Source: Actinomycetes bacterium (lineage in GTDB: Bacteria; Actinomycetota; Acidimicrobiia; Spongiisociales; UBA5794). From it: DNA of 20,412 nt. The DNA is taken from positions 1-20,412 of the forward strand of contig JAHEEL010000015.1 in NCBI GenBank assembly GCA_024640745.1. The letters run 5' to 3'. The notes beneath the pieces are model-generated. The model was not told the origin of the DNA and made no database searches. It was given only the letters and a program-made list of their open reading frames with translations. The position numbers and the translations under genes are program-made. Below, one piece after another: positions 1 through 7,848 of the stretch; the stretch's first letter is position 1, and each line of letters starts with the position of its first letter.

Positions 1-914
1 AGATGATCGGGATCTTCTGCGGCCGGTTCATCCGAGCGGTCATCCGCAGCATCCTCGGGCCCGTCATCCGCAGCATCCTCGGGCCCGTCATCCGCAGCAT
101 CCTCGGGCCCGTCATCCGCAGCATACTCGGGCCCGTCATCCGCAGCATCCTCGGGCCCGTCATCCGCAGCATCCTCGGGCCCGTCATCCGCAGCATCCTC
201 GGGCGCGGATGAGGGTGCATCGCGGGCATCGGGAGCAGTCGGCGCGACGACGGCATCTGTCTCATCGATCGCGATTTTGGCGCCGGAGTCGGCCGTGGCG
301 TCTGATTCGGTCGGTTGCGTTCCCTCGACGTCTTCTTCCGCGTCGTCGGAACCGTCGATGAAGAACTCGATGGTGTCTTCATGCGGCTCGTCGGCGCCGT
401 CCTCGTCGTCGACATCAGCGGTGGGTTCCGTGGGCGCATCGGTCGCATCGTCGGTCGGCTCTGCGTTCACCGCTTGTGATGCCATCTCAACTGAGTCGTC
501 GGTTACGTCGACGACGACATCGGGCTCTCCGGCATCCGCGCCCTCGACGTTCGAGCCGCCGGTAAACGCCACCCACTCTGCGATCTCGGCGGCCGCATCA
601 TCCTCGTCGGCAAGCGCAGCGTACGTATCGTTCGCGGCAGCATCGCCGCCGTCGAGCCATCCGTCGAATCCCGGATCAGACGGCGCCGGGCGGAGTTCGA
701 TATCGTCATCGGGCTCCGGCAGATCGAGTTCGCCGGTCGATTCGGAGTCGTGACCGTCCATAGCCCCTGACAGTACCTCTGCTCGCGACTCGAATGACGT
801 ATTCAGCGGTCCGGACGTAGCTTCGAAGGCATCATCGCCTCCTGCGGAACTCGACGTTGCGTCTTCGTCCGAAATCTCGTCCTCCGTCGAAGGCGCGTCG
901 TCATCGGTTGGCAT
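1..914 (-). CDS. Acidic, repeat-containing N-terminal region of the gene after frr (partial; probably cdsA)
   Basis: An open frame starts at ATG 914 and stays open to the left edge (304 complete codons, no stop). A GGAGG Shine-Dalgarno sequence lies 7 bases before the ATG and only 13 bases separate it from the frr stop, so start and strand are well supported. The visible protein is extremely acidic and low in complexity: I count one Lys and four Arg, against very many Asp, Glu and Ala. Residues 237-292 are seven tandem octapeptides of the type GPEDAADD. No membrane segment or catalytic motif is visible, so this part is probably disordered and cytoplasmic. By position the gene is likely phosphatidate cytidylyltransferase (CDP-diacylglycerol synthesis), which follows frr in mycobacteria, with its membrane domain beyond the edge. 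That identity is inference from synteny; the family's usual N-terminal extension is much shorter. Plus-strand frames across this region (Ser-rich or SILGPVIR-repeating) are antisense shadows. Confidence 0.72.
   Translation of the reverse strand, partial: MPTDDDAPSTEDEISDEDATSSSAGGDDAFEATSGPLNTSFESRAEVLSGAMDGHDSESTGELDLPEPDDDIELRPAPSDPGFDGWLDGGDAAANDTYAALADEDDAAAEIAEWVAFTGGSNVEGADAGEPDVVVDVTDDSVEMASQAVNAEPTDDATDAPTEPTADVDDEDGADEPHEDTIEFFIDGSDDAEEDVEGTQPTESDATADSGAKIAIDETDAVVAPTAPDARDAPSSAPEDAADDGPEDAADDGPEDAADDGPEYAADDGPEDAADDGPEDAADDGPEDAADDRSDEPAAEDPDH
39..206. repeat. Seven tandem copies of a 24-bp in-frame repeat
   Basis: Seven head-to-tail 24-bp units begin at 39, 63, 87, 111, 135, 159 and 183. 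They are nearly identical: the unit at 111 has A at 125 (Asp to Tyr in the minus-strand protein), and the last unit differs at its end (Gly to Ala). Because 24 is a multiple of 3, copy-number change would add or remove whole octapeptides without shifting the frame. The near-identity suggests recent expansion by slippage or unequal recombination, so the count may vary between strains or be mis-assembled. Confidence 0.97.
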
Positions 915-927
915 CGGCACGCCTCCG

Positions 928-1473
928 TCAGACTTCGAGGAGCTCTTGTTCTTTGGCCAGAAGGATCTCGTCGAGCCGCTCGATGTGCCGGTCGGTCATC
1001 TCCTGGAGCTCCTTCTCCGCGCGATGAACATCATCCTCCGACGCGTCTTCGGACTCCAGCTGATCCTTGCAGTGGCGCCGAACGTTCCGGATGGCGATAC
1101 GGCCTTCCTCGGCGAGATGGCGCACGAGGCGGATCAGCTCCTTGCGCCGCTCCTCGGTCAGCGATGGGAAGGCCAGCCGGATCAGATTCCCGTCGTTCGA
1201 AGGGTTGAGGCCGAGGTCGGCCTCCTGGATCGCGCGTTCGATAGCGGGAATCGCCGTCTTGTCATACGGCTGGATGACCAGTAGCCGCGCCTCGGGCACG
1301 GAGAAGCCCGCTATCTGCTGGAGCGGAGTCTGCGTCCCGTAGTAGTCCACGGTGATGCGGCTCAGCAGCCCTGGATTGGCCCGACCGGTCCGAATCCCGC
1401 CGAACTCGTGGGTCGTGTGCACCACCGCCTGATCCATCTTGTGATCGGCATCGTTCAGCAAGTCGTTGATCAC
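928..1473 (-). CDS. frr: Ribosome recycling factor
   Basis: The 181-residue product is the normal length for ribosome recycling factor, which with EF-G splits post-termination ribosomes in the cytoplasm. The family signature is clear throughout: an N-terminal helix with GGIRTGRANPGLL (about residues 25-37), a central beta domain with YYGTQTPLQQIA (44-55), NPSNDGNLIRLAFP (about 91-104) and TEERRKELIRLVR (about 107-119), then a long C-terminal charged helix. It lies 9 bases downstream of pyrH and 13 bases upstream of the acidic gene, in the rpsB-tsf-pyrH-frr operon typical of actinobacteria. Nothing is unusual in the sequence. The ATG at 1473 fits the family N-terminus. Confidence 0.97.
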   Translation of the reverse strand: MINDLLNDADHKMDQAVVHTTHEFGGIRTGRANPGLLSRITVDYYGTQTPLQQIAGFSVPEARLLVIQPYDKTAIPAIERAIQEADLGLNPSNDGNLIRLAFPSLTEERRKELIRLVRHLAEEGRIAIRNVRRHCKDQLESEDASEDDVHRAEKELQEMTDRHIERLDEILLAKEQELLEV

Positions 1474-1482
1474 GGCGCCTCC

Positions 1483-2184
1483 TCAGTGAACCAGCGTTCC
1501 AACGTCCTCCCCGCGCACCGCCCTGATGATCTCGCCGGGCCGATTCATGTTGAACACGCGGATCGGAAGGTTGTTGTCCATGCACATCGTAATGGCCGTG
1601 GCATCCATCACCCCAAGCTGGCGCTGGATGGCGTCCATGTAGCTGACGTCGGTCAGCAGTGTTGCACCGGAATTCGTCACGGGATCGGCGTCGTAGACGC
1701 CGTCCACCTTGGTCGCCTTGAGCACGGCGGCAGCACCGATCTCTGCACCCCGCAGCGCAGCCGTGGTGTCGGTGGTGAAGAATGGATTGCCGGTTCCACC
1801 GGCGAAGATCACGATGCGGCCCTTCTCAAAATGACGTATCGCTCGCAAACGGATGTACGGCTCGGCGACCTGTTGGATCGTGATCGCGGTCTGAACGCGA
1901 GCCGGTGAGCCTGCCCGCTCGAGGGCGTCGCGCAGCGCCAGCGCGTTGATCACCGTGGCCAGCATGCCCATGTAGTCGGCGTTGGCCCGATCCATATCTC
2001 CCGCGGCCGTCGACACGCCGCGGAAGATGTTGCCGCCGCCCACGACAACCCCGATCTGGTAGCCCTCGCCGTGGACCGTTGCGATCTCATCCGCGACTCG
2101 TGCAACGATGGCCGGGTCGATCCCATAGCGGGTGTCCGGGCTGGCGAATGCCTCGCCCGAGAGCTTGAGAACGACCCGCCGCAT
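1483..2184 (-). CDS. pyrH: Uridylate (UMP) kinase
   Basis: This 233-residue protein belongs to the amino-acid-kinase fold family and makes UDP from UMP and ATP in pyrimidine nucleotide synthesis; bacterial members are hexamers regulated by GTP and UTP. Visible family features are the N-terminal RRVVLKLSGEAF nucleotide-binding strand, VVVGGGNIFRG (about residues 47-57), DYMGMLATVINALAL (about 69-83), the FAGGTGNPFFTTDTTAALR loop (about 131-149) and the ATKVDGVYDADP segment (about 161-172). Its ATG shares one base with the tsf stop codon (TGATG), so it is probably translationally coupled to tsf. Length and N-terminus match the family. Confidence 0.97.
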   Translation of the reverse strand: MRRVVLKLSGEAFASPDTRYGIDPAIVARVADEIATVHGEGYQIGVVVGGGNIFRGVSTAAGDMDRANADYMGMLATVINALALRDALERAGSPARVQTAITIQQVAEPYIRLRAIRHFEKGRIVIFAGGTGNPFFTTDTTAALRGAEIGAAAVLKATKVDGVYDADPVTNSGATLLTDVSYMDAIQRQLGVMDATAITMCMDNNLPIRVFNMNRPGEIIRAVRGEDVGTLVH

Positions 2185-2801
2185 CAGCCTTCCTCGCCGA
2201 CGGCAAGCCTCGACATCTTGATGATGCCGATGTTCTCACCCATCTTGGCAGCGAGTTGCTTGACCAGTTCGCCCACCGTCCCGTCGAACACTTCGGATTT
2301 GACGAAGACCTGGTCGTAGAGCACGTTGTCGGCATAGAAGCTGTTGATGCGCCCCTCGACGATCCTCTCCACGATGTTCTCCGGCTTGCCCTCGTTCACC
2401 GCTTGGGCCGCAATGAGGCGTTTCTCCTCAGCGACGACGTCTTCGGGCACGTCTTCGCGATTGATCCACTGTGGCCGTGCCGCGGCGATGTGCATTGCGA
2501 GGTCGTTCGCGACCTGCTGGAACTCCTCGCTCTTGGCGACGAAATCGGTTTCGGACGCCAGCGCCACGAGGGAGCCGATGACCGGCCGCCCGGCCTGGCG
2601 GTGCAGGTACGAGCCGATGGCGCCCTCGGATTGCGCGCGATCGCTGCGCTTCGCCGCGTCGGCGAGGCCTTGCTCGCGCAGAAGGTCCTTTGCGCGGTCG
2701 ATATCGCCGCCAGACTCGGTCAGGGCTCGTTTTGCATCCATCATGCCGGCGCCGGTGGCCTGGCGAAGCGCCTGGACGTCCTGTGCAGTGAAGTCGCTCA
2801 T
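2184..2801 (-). CDS. tsf: Translation elongation factor Ts (short form)
   Basis: EF-Ts is the guanine nucleotide exchange factor that recycles EF-Tu. The N-terminal UBA-like domain (residues about 4-40, with LRQATGAGMMDAKRAL) and the TDFVAKSEEF motif that contacts EF-Tu are both present. At 205 residues it is the compact form with one core subdomain, as in Thermus and some actinobacteria, rather than the roughly 280-residue E. coli form. The ATG overlaps the rpsB stop codon by four bases (ATGA), and its own stop shares a base with the pyrH start, so rpsB-tsf-pyrH is tightly coupled. Confidence 0.97.
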   Translation of the reverse strand: MSDFTAQDVQALRQATGAGMMDAKRALTESGGDIDRAKDLLREQGLADAAKRSDRAQSEGAIGSYLHRQAGRPVIGSLVALASETDFVAKSEEFQQVANDLAMHIAAARPQWINREDVPEDVVAEEKRLIAAQAVNEGKPENIVERIVEGRINSFYADNVLYDQVFVKSEVFDGTVGELVKQLAAKMGENIGIIKMSRLAVGEEG

Positions 2802-3652
2802 GCGTCCTCCTTCGGGGTCGGTGTCTCTTCGATCACGGCGACCTCAGCGACGGCGTTCTCGGCCTGGATCTCTTCCAGGACGATCACGTCTGTCGGAGGT
2901 GCCGGGATCGGGTCCGCCGGCGCCGAGACGGGCGAGTCTTTCGCCGGCGCGTCTTCGTGGCCCGCCTCGCGGATCTCACGACCCTCGATCGCGGCTTGGG
3001 CGATGATGTCGCTGATGAGATAGGCCGTGCGGATCGCATCGTCGTTGCCGGGGATGACCAGATCGACGTGATCGGGGTCGCAATTCGTATCGACGATCGC
3101 GATCACCGGGATGTCGAGGCGATTGGCCTCCGTGACCGCGATGTGCTCGGCAATGACATCGATCAGGAACACCACATTCGGCGGGCGCTTCATATCTCGG
3201 ACTCCTCCGAGCACCGCGTGGAGCTTGTCCAACTCACGGCGGAGGCGCAGACGTTCCTTCTTGGGAAGCGACTCCATCTCGCCCGACTTCTCCATCTGCT
3301 CGAGTTCGAGCATGTAGAGAATGCGCTTGTGGATCGTCTGGAAGTTCGTGAGCATCCCGCCCAGCCAGCGGTTGTTGACAAACGGCATGCCGGCCTTCGT
3401 CGCGGCTTCCTCGATTGCACCCTGCGACTGCTTCTTCGTACCGACGAAGAGCACGACTCCACCGTCGGCCACCGTATCGCGAACGAGCTTGTGGGCCGCT
3501 TCGACTTGTTCGAGGGTCTGCCGGAGATCGACGATGTGGATGCCGTTGCGCTCGGTGAAGATGTACGGCCGCATCTTCGGATTCCAGCGGCGGGTCTGGT
3601 GGCCGAAGTGCATTCCGGCCTCGAGCAGCTGACGCATACTCACCACGGACAT
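2798..3652 (-). CDS. rpsB: 30S ribosomal protein S2
   Basis: S2 binds the head/body junction of the small subunit. The MRQLLEAGMHFGHQTRRWNP start, YIFTERNGIHIVDL, VLFVGTKKQ, NNRWLGGMLTNFQT and PGNDDAIRTAYLI segments are all standard S2. The start is set at ATG 3652 because AGGAGG lies 6 bases upstream; the open frame runs further upstream (to 3760) but that part has no S2 character. The protein is 284 residues. The S2 core ends near residue 230 and is followed by a Pro/Ala/Glu-rich tail of about 55 residues ending TPKEDA. Comparable low-complexity S2 tails occur in other actinobacteria. It is the first gene of the rpsB-tsf-pyrH-frr operon. Confidence 0.97.
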   Translation of the reverse strand: MSVVSMRQLLEAGMHFGHQTRRWNPKMRPYIFTERNGIHIVDLRQTLEQVEAAHKLVRDTVADGGVVLFVGTKKQSQGAIEEAATKAGMPFVNNRWLGGMLTNFQTIHKRILYMLELEQMEKSGEMESLPKKERLRLRRELDKLHAVLGGVRDMKRPPNVVFLIDVIAEHIAVTEANRLDIPVIAIVDTNCDPDHVDLVIPGNDDAIRTAYLISDIIAQAAIEGREIREAGHEDAPAKDSPVSAPADPIPAPPTDVIVLEEIQAENAVAEVAVIEETPTPKEDA

Positions 3653-3767
3653 GTGGTTCCTCCTGTGTTCGGGTTCACGCCTCCGCCCACCCGGAACACC
3701 CCGCAGATCGCCTGCGCGATCCGACCTCAGGGGCTTGTAGTGGACGTGCGAAGTGGGCACGAGTGTA
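3653..3767 (-). promoter_or_regulatory. rpsB promoter and structured leader
   Basis: On the minus strand a TACACT -10-like hexamer occupies 3767-3762, which would place the transcript start near 3755 and leave a leader of about 100 bases. The leader can form two hairpins. The first pairs GATCGC with GCGATC (3706-3711 with 3716-3721, loop of 4). The second pairs 3667-3674 with 3689-3697, about 8 bp with one bulged G, just before the AGGAGG ribosome-binding site. S2 autoregulates rpsB-tsf translation in E. coli, so a similar role is possible here, but that is inference. I see no convincing -35 element. Confidence 0.45.
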
Positions 3768-3806
3768 CCGAGCGATCACGGGTAGCAGGAAACCGTCGTG
3801 CGCGTG

Positions 3807-4595
3807 CTAGAACGACGGTTCGATGAAGCGATTCCGAAGACTGAGCACCGCCTTGGTGTGAATCTGGCACACGCGCGACTCGGTGACGTTGAGCACCGTG
3901 CCGATCTCGGACAGTGTCAGTCCCTCGAAGTAGTAGAGCGTCACCACCAGCCGGTCTCGCTCGGGAAGGCGATTGATCGAGTCGGCAAGCAGGTACCGCG
4001 TCTCCTCTCGCTCGAAGGATCCGCTCGGGTCGAATGCCGCAGCATCGGGCACGATGTCCCCCACTGCGGCAGAGTCGCGTTCGTCGGGGTTGAGGAGTTC
4101 ATCCAGGGCAACGAAGCCGAGGGTCGACAGCTCCCCCAGCTGGTCGCGAAGCGTTTCGACCGGGATGTCCATGTGGTCGGCCAGCTCCTGCTCGGTCGCG
4201 GATCGCTGAAGAGAGTGCTCCAGCTCCGACATGGAGCGCTGGATCTCGCGCGCTCGTGCCCGCACCGAACGCGGAACCCAGTCGAGGGCGCGCAATTCGT
4301 CGAGGATCGCTCCCTTGATGCGGTTCACCGCGTATGTCTCGAACTTGTAGCCCCGCTCCGGCTCGAACTTGTCGATTGCGTCGATCAGCCCGAACGTCCC
4401 GTACGAGACGAGGTCGCCTGGATCGACGTTCCGTGGAAGGCCGGAGCCGAGTCGGCCGGCGACGAACTTCACGAGCGGAGAGAAATGGAGAATCAAGCCC
4501 TCGCGGGCGCGTTGATCACCGTCACTCTTGAATCGCTCCCAGAGTGCGGCAAGTTCGTCTTCGCCTCGCTCATGCACGTGGGTGACTCCGCTCAT
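3807..4595 (-). CDS. whiG: WhiG/FliA-type sigma factor
   Basis: This 262-residue RNA polymerase sigma factor belongs to the sigma-28 (FliA/WhiG) group. Region 2 runs from about residue 38 to 110 with DLVSYGTFGLIDAIDKFEP and YKFETYAVNRIKGAILDELR; the RALDWVPRSVR segment typical of the group follows. Region 3 covers about 112-160, and region 4 is at the C-terminus (LPERDRLVVTLYYFEGLT, then SEIGTVLNVTESRVCQIH). In Streptomyces whiG sits at the same place beside rpsB and controls spore formation; elsewhere in the group these factors drive flagellar genes. The target here cannot be read from the window. The ATG lies inside the end of xerC (26-base overlap). An in-frame GTG at 4577, 8 bases after a GGAG, is an alternative start that would reduce the overlap to 8 bases. 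Confidence 0.9.
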   Translation of the reverse strand: MSGVTHVHERGEDELAALWERFKSDGDQRAREGLILHFSPLVKFVAGRLGSGLPRNVDPGDLVSYGTFGLIDAIDKFEPERGYKFETYAVNRIKGAILDELRALDWVPRSVRARAREIQRSMSELEHSLQRSATEQELADHMDIPVETLRDQLGELSTLGFVALDELLNPDERDSAAVGDIVPDAAAFDPSGSFEREETRYLLADSINRLPERDRLVVTLYYFEGLTLSEIGTVLNVTESRVCQIHTKAVLSLRNRFIEPSF

Positions 4596-5448
4596 ATGTG
4601 TTCTTCAGGTGCTCCCGAGTGACCGCAGTGTATATCTGCGTGGTCGCCAGTTCCGTGTGTCCCAGAAGATCCTGCACACTCCGAAGATCGGCGCCGCCCT
4701 CGAGCAGGTGTGTCGCATACGAATGACGAAGCGCATGGGGGAACGTCCCGAGCCGATCACGTACGACCCGCCGAATCCCCCGAGGGCTCAGCCGACCCCC
4801 CCGAACACCGAGCCACAGGGCGTCGCCGCTGTCGGGGCCGGCAAGCGCCGGCCGACCACCGTCGACGTAGCGTTTCGTTGCGCGAGCGGCCGCACGTCCG
4901 AGCGGAACAGCGCGGTCCGTCTCACCCTTGCCGCGAACGCGGAGGAAGGCGGAGCCGTCGGCATCCGCGACGGCCATCGCGGCGAGTTCGGAGACGCGGA
5001 GCCCCGTGCCGTAGAGCACCTCGAGCAAGGCGCGGTCGCGCAGGTCGACGGGATCCGTGCCGTCGAGATCATCGAGGAATCGCTGCAGCGTGCCCGCCGG
5101 AACCGACTTCGGCAGGGTGCCCGGCCGCTTCGGCTGGGGAATACCCACGGCCGGATTCGCCGGGATCGTCCCGCGCCTCGCTGCGTCGGCCAGAAAGGAA
5201 CGTACCGCAGACGCCTTGCGCGCAACCGAGCGGCGTGAATAGTGGAGGGTGGTGAGCTGGGCGAGGAAGCGACGCACCGTCCGGCGTTCGATATCCTCGA
5301 GATCCTCGATTCCCAACCGATGGCACAGCGCAGCAAACTGGCCGAGGTCGCGCCGATAGGCATCAATGGTGTTCGAAGAGAGTCCTCGTTCGGCTTCGAG
5401 CCGCACCAGATACTCGCCGACGGCCGTGTCGATACCCCCGCTGTGCAT
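4570..5448 (-). CDS. xerC: Tyrosine recombinase XerC
   Basis: This is a site-specific tyrosine recombinase of the Xer type, which resolves chromosome dimers at dif together with XerD. From ATG 5448 it has 292 residues: an N-terminal SAM-like core-binding domain (about residues 5-90, with EYLVRLEAERGLSSNTIDAY) and a C-terminal catalytic domain. All six catalytic residues are visible: Arg151 (GTGLRVSEL), Lys174 (RGKGETDR), His238 and Arg241 (HALRH), His264 (LLGHTELATTQIY) and nucleophile Tyr273. It ends SHPRA, as I recall the mycobacterial homologue also does. The frame extends to a GTG at 5496 that would overlap dprA by 17 bases; ATG 5448 is preferred because it matches the usual N-terminal length, though neither start has a good ribosome-binding site. 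Position between dprA and the sigma gene is conserved in actinobacteria, so chromosomal Xer is more likely than a mobile-element integrase. Confidence 0.93.
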   Translation of the reverse strand: MHSGGIDTAVGEYLVRLEAERGLSSNTIDAYRRDLGQFAALCHRLGIEDLEDIERRTVRRFLAQLTTLHYSRRSVARKASAVRSFLADAARRGTIPANPAVGIPQPKRPGTLPKSVPAGTLQRFLDDLDGTDPVDLRDRALLEVLYGTGLRVSELAAMAVADADGSAFLRVRGKGETDRAVPLGRAAARATKRYVDGGRPALAGPDSGDALWLGVRGGRLSPRGIRRVVRDRLGTFPHALRHSYATHLLEGGADLRSVQDLLGHTELATTQIYTAVTREHLKNTYERSHPRA

Positions 5449-5479
5449 CGTGCCATGCTTGTGCCATAGCGCGCCGAGG

Positions 5480-6373
5480 TCAACAACCCGCCCCACCGGA
5501 CGCGTCGCGCCCGTCGGCCACGCGGACCAGGCCGTGGACGAGATCCAGCTCGGCCACGAGGTCTGCCGGGTCGAAGACCGGGAATGCGCCGTCGCGGATC
5601 AGGCGGTTGGTTCCCTCGGAGGTAGCGCGGTCGACGTCGCCCGGCATGGCGAACACGGGTATGCCGTATTCGGCCGCCTTGACCGCGGTGATCAACGCTC
5701 CTCCGGTCGCGCCCGCCTCCACGACCACGACCGCAGCAGAGAGGCCGGCGATGATGCGATTGCGAGGCGGGAAGCGCCACGCGTCCGGTCGGCTCCCCGG
5801 CGGGTACTCCGAGATGATCGCGCCGCCGAGTTCGAGGATCTGATCACCAAGACGCCGGTGCTCCCTCGGATACGTCACATCGATCCCGCAACCGAGCACG
5901 GCAACACCACGGCCACCCGCGGCAACCATGCCGCGGTGCGCCGCGCCATCGATGCCCCGGGCGAGCCCGGACACGACGGGCCATCCTGCCTCAGCGACCG
6001 CCAGCCCGTACGCCTCGGCGAGCTCGAGGCCGTACGCGGTGCACCGCCGGGTCCCGACGATGCCGACCCCGGGCGTCGACGGGAGAACACCGCGAACGAA
6101 CAGCAGGTCCGGCGCATCCTCGAATCGATCGAGGTGGGGCGGATAGCCGGGGTCGCCCCGAAGGACCACGTCGACGCCAAGGGCACGAAGCTCGTGTCGC
6201 CGCTGCCGCGCCGGAACCGCGAGGTTGCGACGGACGGCATCCGACGCCTTCATCCGACGCCGCTCGACCGCTCCGACCGCAGCCGCCGGGCCACCAAAGC
6301 GCTCGGAAAGGGCGCGGATTCGCTCCGGATGCAGCCCGGAGTATGCGAGGCGGAGACGATGCGCCGCGCTCAC
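5480..6373 (-). CDS. dprA: DNA-processing protein DprA
   Basis: DprA loads RecA on incoming single-stranded DNA during natural transformation, and it is also widespread in bacteria not known to be competent. The Rossmann-like core is clear: GIVGTRRCTAYG (residues 104-115), SGLARGIDGAAHRG (135-148), YPREH (168-172), PPRNRIIAGLS (202-212), ATGGALITA (222-230) and PGDVDRATSEGTNRLI (244-259). The start is GTG 6373, whose four-base GTGA overlap with the comM stop makes coupling likely; the longer upstream frame lies inside comM. At 297 residues it ends soon after the Rossmann domain, so the C-terminal winged-helix domain found in many DprA proteins appears to be missing. The N-terminal 60 residues resemble the usual helical SAM/HhH-like domain. 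Confidence 0.94.
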   Translation of the reverse strand: MSAAHRLRLAYSGLHPERIRALSERFGGPAAAVGAVERRRMKASDAVRRNLAVPARQRRHELRALGVDVVLRGDPGYPPHLDRFEDAPDLLFVRGVLPSTPGVGIVGTRRCTAYGLELAEAYGLAVAEAGWPVVSGLARGIDGAAHRGMVAAGGRGVAVLGCGIDVTYPREHRRLGDQILELGGAIISEYPPGSRPDAWRFPPRNRIIAGLSAAVVVVEAGATGGALITAVKAAEYGIPVFAMPGDVDRATSEGTNRLIRDGAFPVFDPADLVAELDLVHGLVRVADGRDASGGAGC

Positions 6374-7842
6374 ACCGTCACCCGCATTGCGAGCGCCGTC
6401 TCGATGTGCGATCGATCGACCGGGCCCAACCCGGCGAGGTCGGCCACCGTACGAGCGACCCGCCGAACCCGATCCCAGCCGCGAGCCGTGAGTCGATCTC
6501 CCTCTGCAGCGGCGGTGAGGCAGCTCAGGGCGGAATCGGTCCATTCGAGCGCATCGAGATCTCCGCGTCCGAGCTCGCGGTTCAGTCGTCCGCGTTCGTC
6601 GAACTGTCGCCGGCGCGCAGCGGTGACGCGCGACCGCACCGCCGCCGATGGCTCAGCGGTTGGCCCCGCCAACTCCGACACCCGGAGCCGCGGCACATCG
6701 ACTTGCAGATCGAACCGATCCGACAACGGACCGGAGAAGCGACGCTGGTATCGGGCTTTCATGCCCTGGTCGCAGGTGCAGTGATTCAGGCGGTCTCCCT
6801 CGTATCCACAGGGACACGGGTTCGTCGCGGCGATCACCTGGATGCGACACGGGAACTCCACCGTTGCACCCTGCCGGGCCACGACCACGGAGCCGTCCTC
6901 GATGGGCGTGCGCAGTGCATCGAGTAGCTGCGGCGGGAACTCGCCCAACTCGTCGAGAAACAAGACCCCGCGGTGGGCAAGAACGGCTTCGCCCGGTGTG
7001 GGCACACCGGTTCCCCCTCCGATGAATGCAGCCATGGACGCCGAGTGATGCGGCGCACGGAACGGGGGTGTGAGCGGATCGGGACGCGCTCGACCCGCAG
7101 CGGCCCAGACGAGCGCCACTTCGTGTGCCTCCCGGTCGTCGAGCGGTGGTAGCAGGCCGGGCATCGTGCGCGCCAGCATCGTCTTGCCCGAACCGGGCGC
7201 ACCCCGGAAGAGGAGGTGGTGGCCCCCGGCCGCCGAAACCTCGAGCGCAGCCCTAGCCGTCTTCTGGCCCCGCACTTCGGCAAGATCCGGAACCTCGACC
7301 CGTGCCGCGTCGATCGGTTCGATGTCGTCACCGGGGTGTAGGCCGCGAGCCACCTCCATGGCGTGAGCCAACGAGCGCACGGCCCGCACGCCGAGATCGT
7401 GCCGGCCCGCGGTTTCGGCGGCAGAGGTGGCCGGGAGGAGACAGGGCTTGCCGAGGTCCCGTGCGACCAGCGCGGCACCAAGACCGCCGCGTGCGGGGCG
7501 CACCGAGCCGTCGAGGGCGAGTTCGCCGAGCGCCACCACGTCGGTCGCCCCCGGTGGGAGCTTCCCGTTCGCGGCCAGAACACCGAGCGCAATCGGAAGA
7601 TCGTACGCGGAACCGACCTTCGGCAGGTCGGCCGGCGACAGATTCACGACGACACGCTTCGACGGGAAGAAGTTCGACGTCGACGAGAACGCGGCACGAA
7701 CCCGCTCTTTTGCCTCTCGGACTGCGGCATCCGGGAGACCCACGATCACGAAACCGGATCTGCCGCCACCGACGTGCGCCTCGACTCGCACCGGGTGAGG
7801 CTCTACCCCGATGATGGCACTCGATGTGATGGTTGCATTCAT
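6370..7842 (-). CDS. comM: ComM/YifB family AAA+ ATPase (Mg-chelatase-like)
   Basis: This 490-residue protein matches ComM, a hexameric AAA+ helicase that promotes branch migration during recombination of transforming DNA. It starts with a Lon-S5-like domain (residues 1-165, with GLPDAAVREAKERVRAA and NLSPADLPK). The AAA+ core has Walker A GAPGSGKT (214-221, Lys220) and Walker B VLFLDELGEF (293-302). A Cys-rich NPCPCGY...HCTC segment (341-357) is typical of the family, as is the C-terminal Mg-chelatase-like domain. The gene heads the comM-dprA-xerC-sigma factor operon and has a promoter placed for a leaderless mRNA. It is full length with no unusual residues. Confidence 0.96.
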   Translation of the reverse strand: MNATITSSAIIGVEPHPVRVEAHVGGGRSGFVIVGLPDAAVREAKERVRAAFSSTSNFFPSKRVVVNLSPADLPKVGSAYDLPIALGVLAANGKLPPGATDVVALGELALDGSVRPARGGLGAALVARDLGKPCLLPATSAAETAGRHDLGVRAVRSLAHAMEVARGLHPGDDIEPIDAARVEVPDLAEVRGQKTARAALEVSAAGGHHLLFRGAPGSGKTMLARTMPGLLPPLDDREAHEVALVWAAAGRARPDPLTPPFRAPHHSASMAAFIGGGTGVPTPGEAVLAHRGVLFLDELGEFPPQLLDALRTPIEDGSVVVARQGATVEFPCRIQVIAATNPCPCGYEGDRLNHCTCDQGMKARYQRRFSGPLSDRFDLQVDVPRLRVSELAGPTAEPSAAVRSRVTAARRRQFDERGRLNRELGRGDLDALEWTDSALSCLTAAAEGDRLTARGWDRVRRVARTVADLAGLGPVDRSHIETALAMRVTV

Positions 7843-7848
7843 CCGTGC

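Noticed and set aside
39..206. Possible CRISPR array
   Set aside because: Units are contiguous 24-bp repeats with no unique spacers, and they are in frame within a coding region.
3..212. Plus-strand 69-residue frame with a SILGPVIR repeat
   Set aside because: It is the antisense reading of the 24-bp repeat; the minus-strand frame has a ribosome-binding site, operon position and much greater length.
277..753. Plus-strand Ser-rich 158-residue frame
   Set aside because: Its composition is the antisense image of Asp/Glu/Gly/Ala codons in the acidic minus-strand gene; it has no start signals.
2256..3826. Long plus-strand frames opposite tsf and rpsB (255 and 289 residues)
   Set aside because: They are antisense to highly conserved genes and show shadow-type composition typical of high-GC DNA.
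4570..5496. xerC as a mobile-element or integron integrase
   Set aside because: It lies at its conserved place between dprA and the sigma factor gene, with no attachment-site duplication or cargo nearby.
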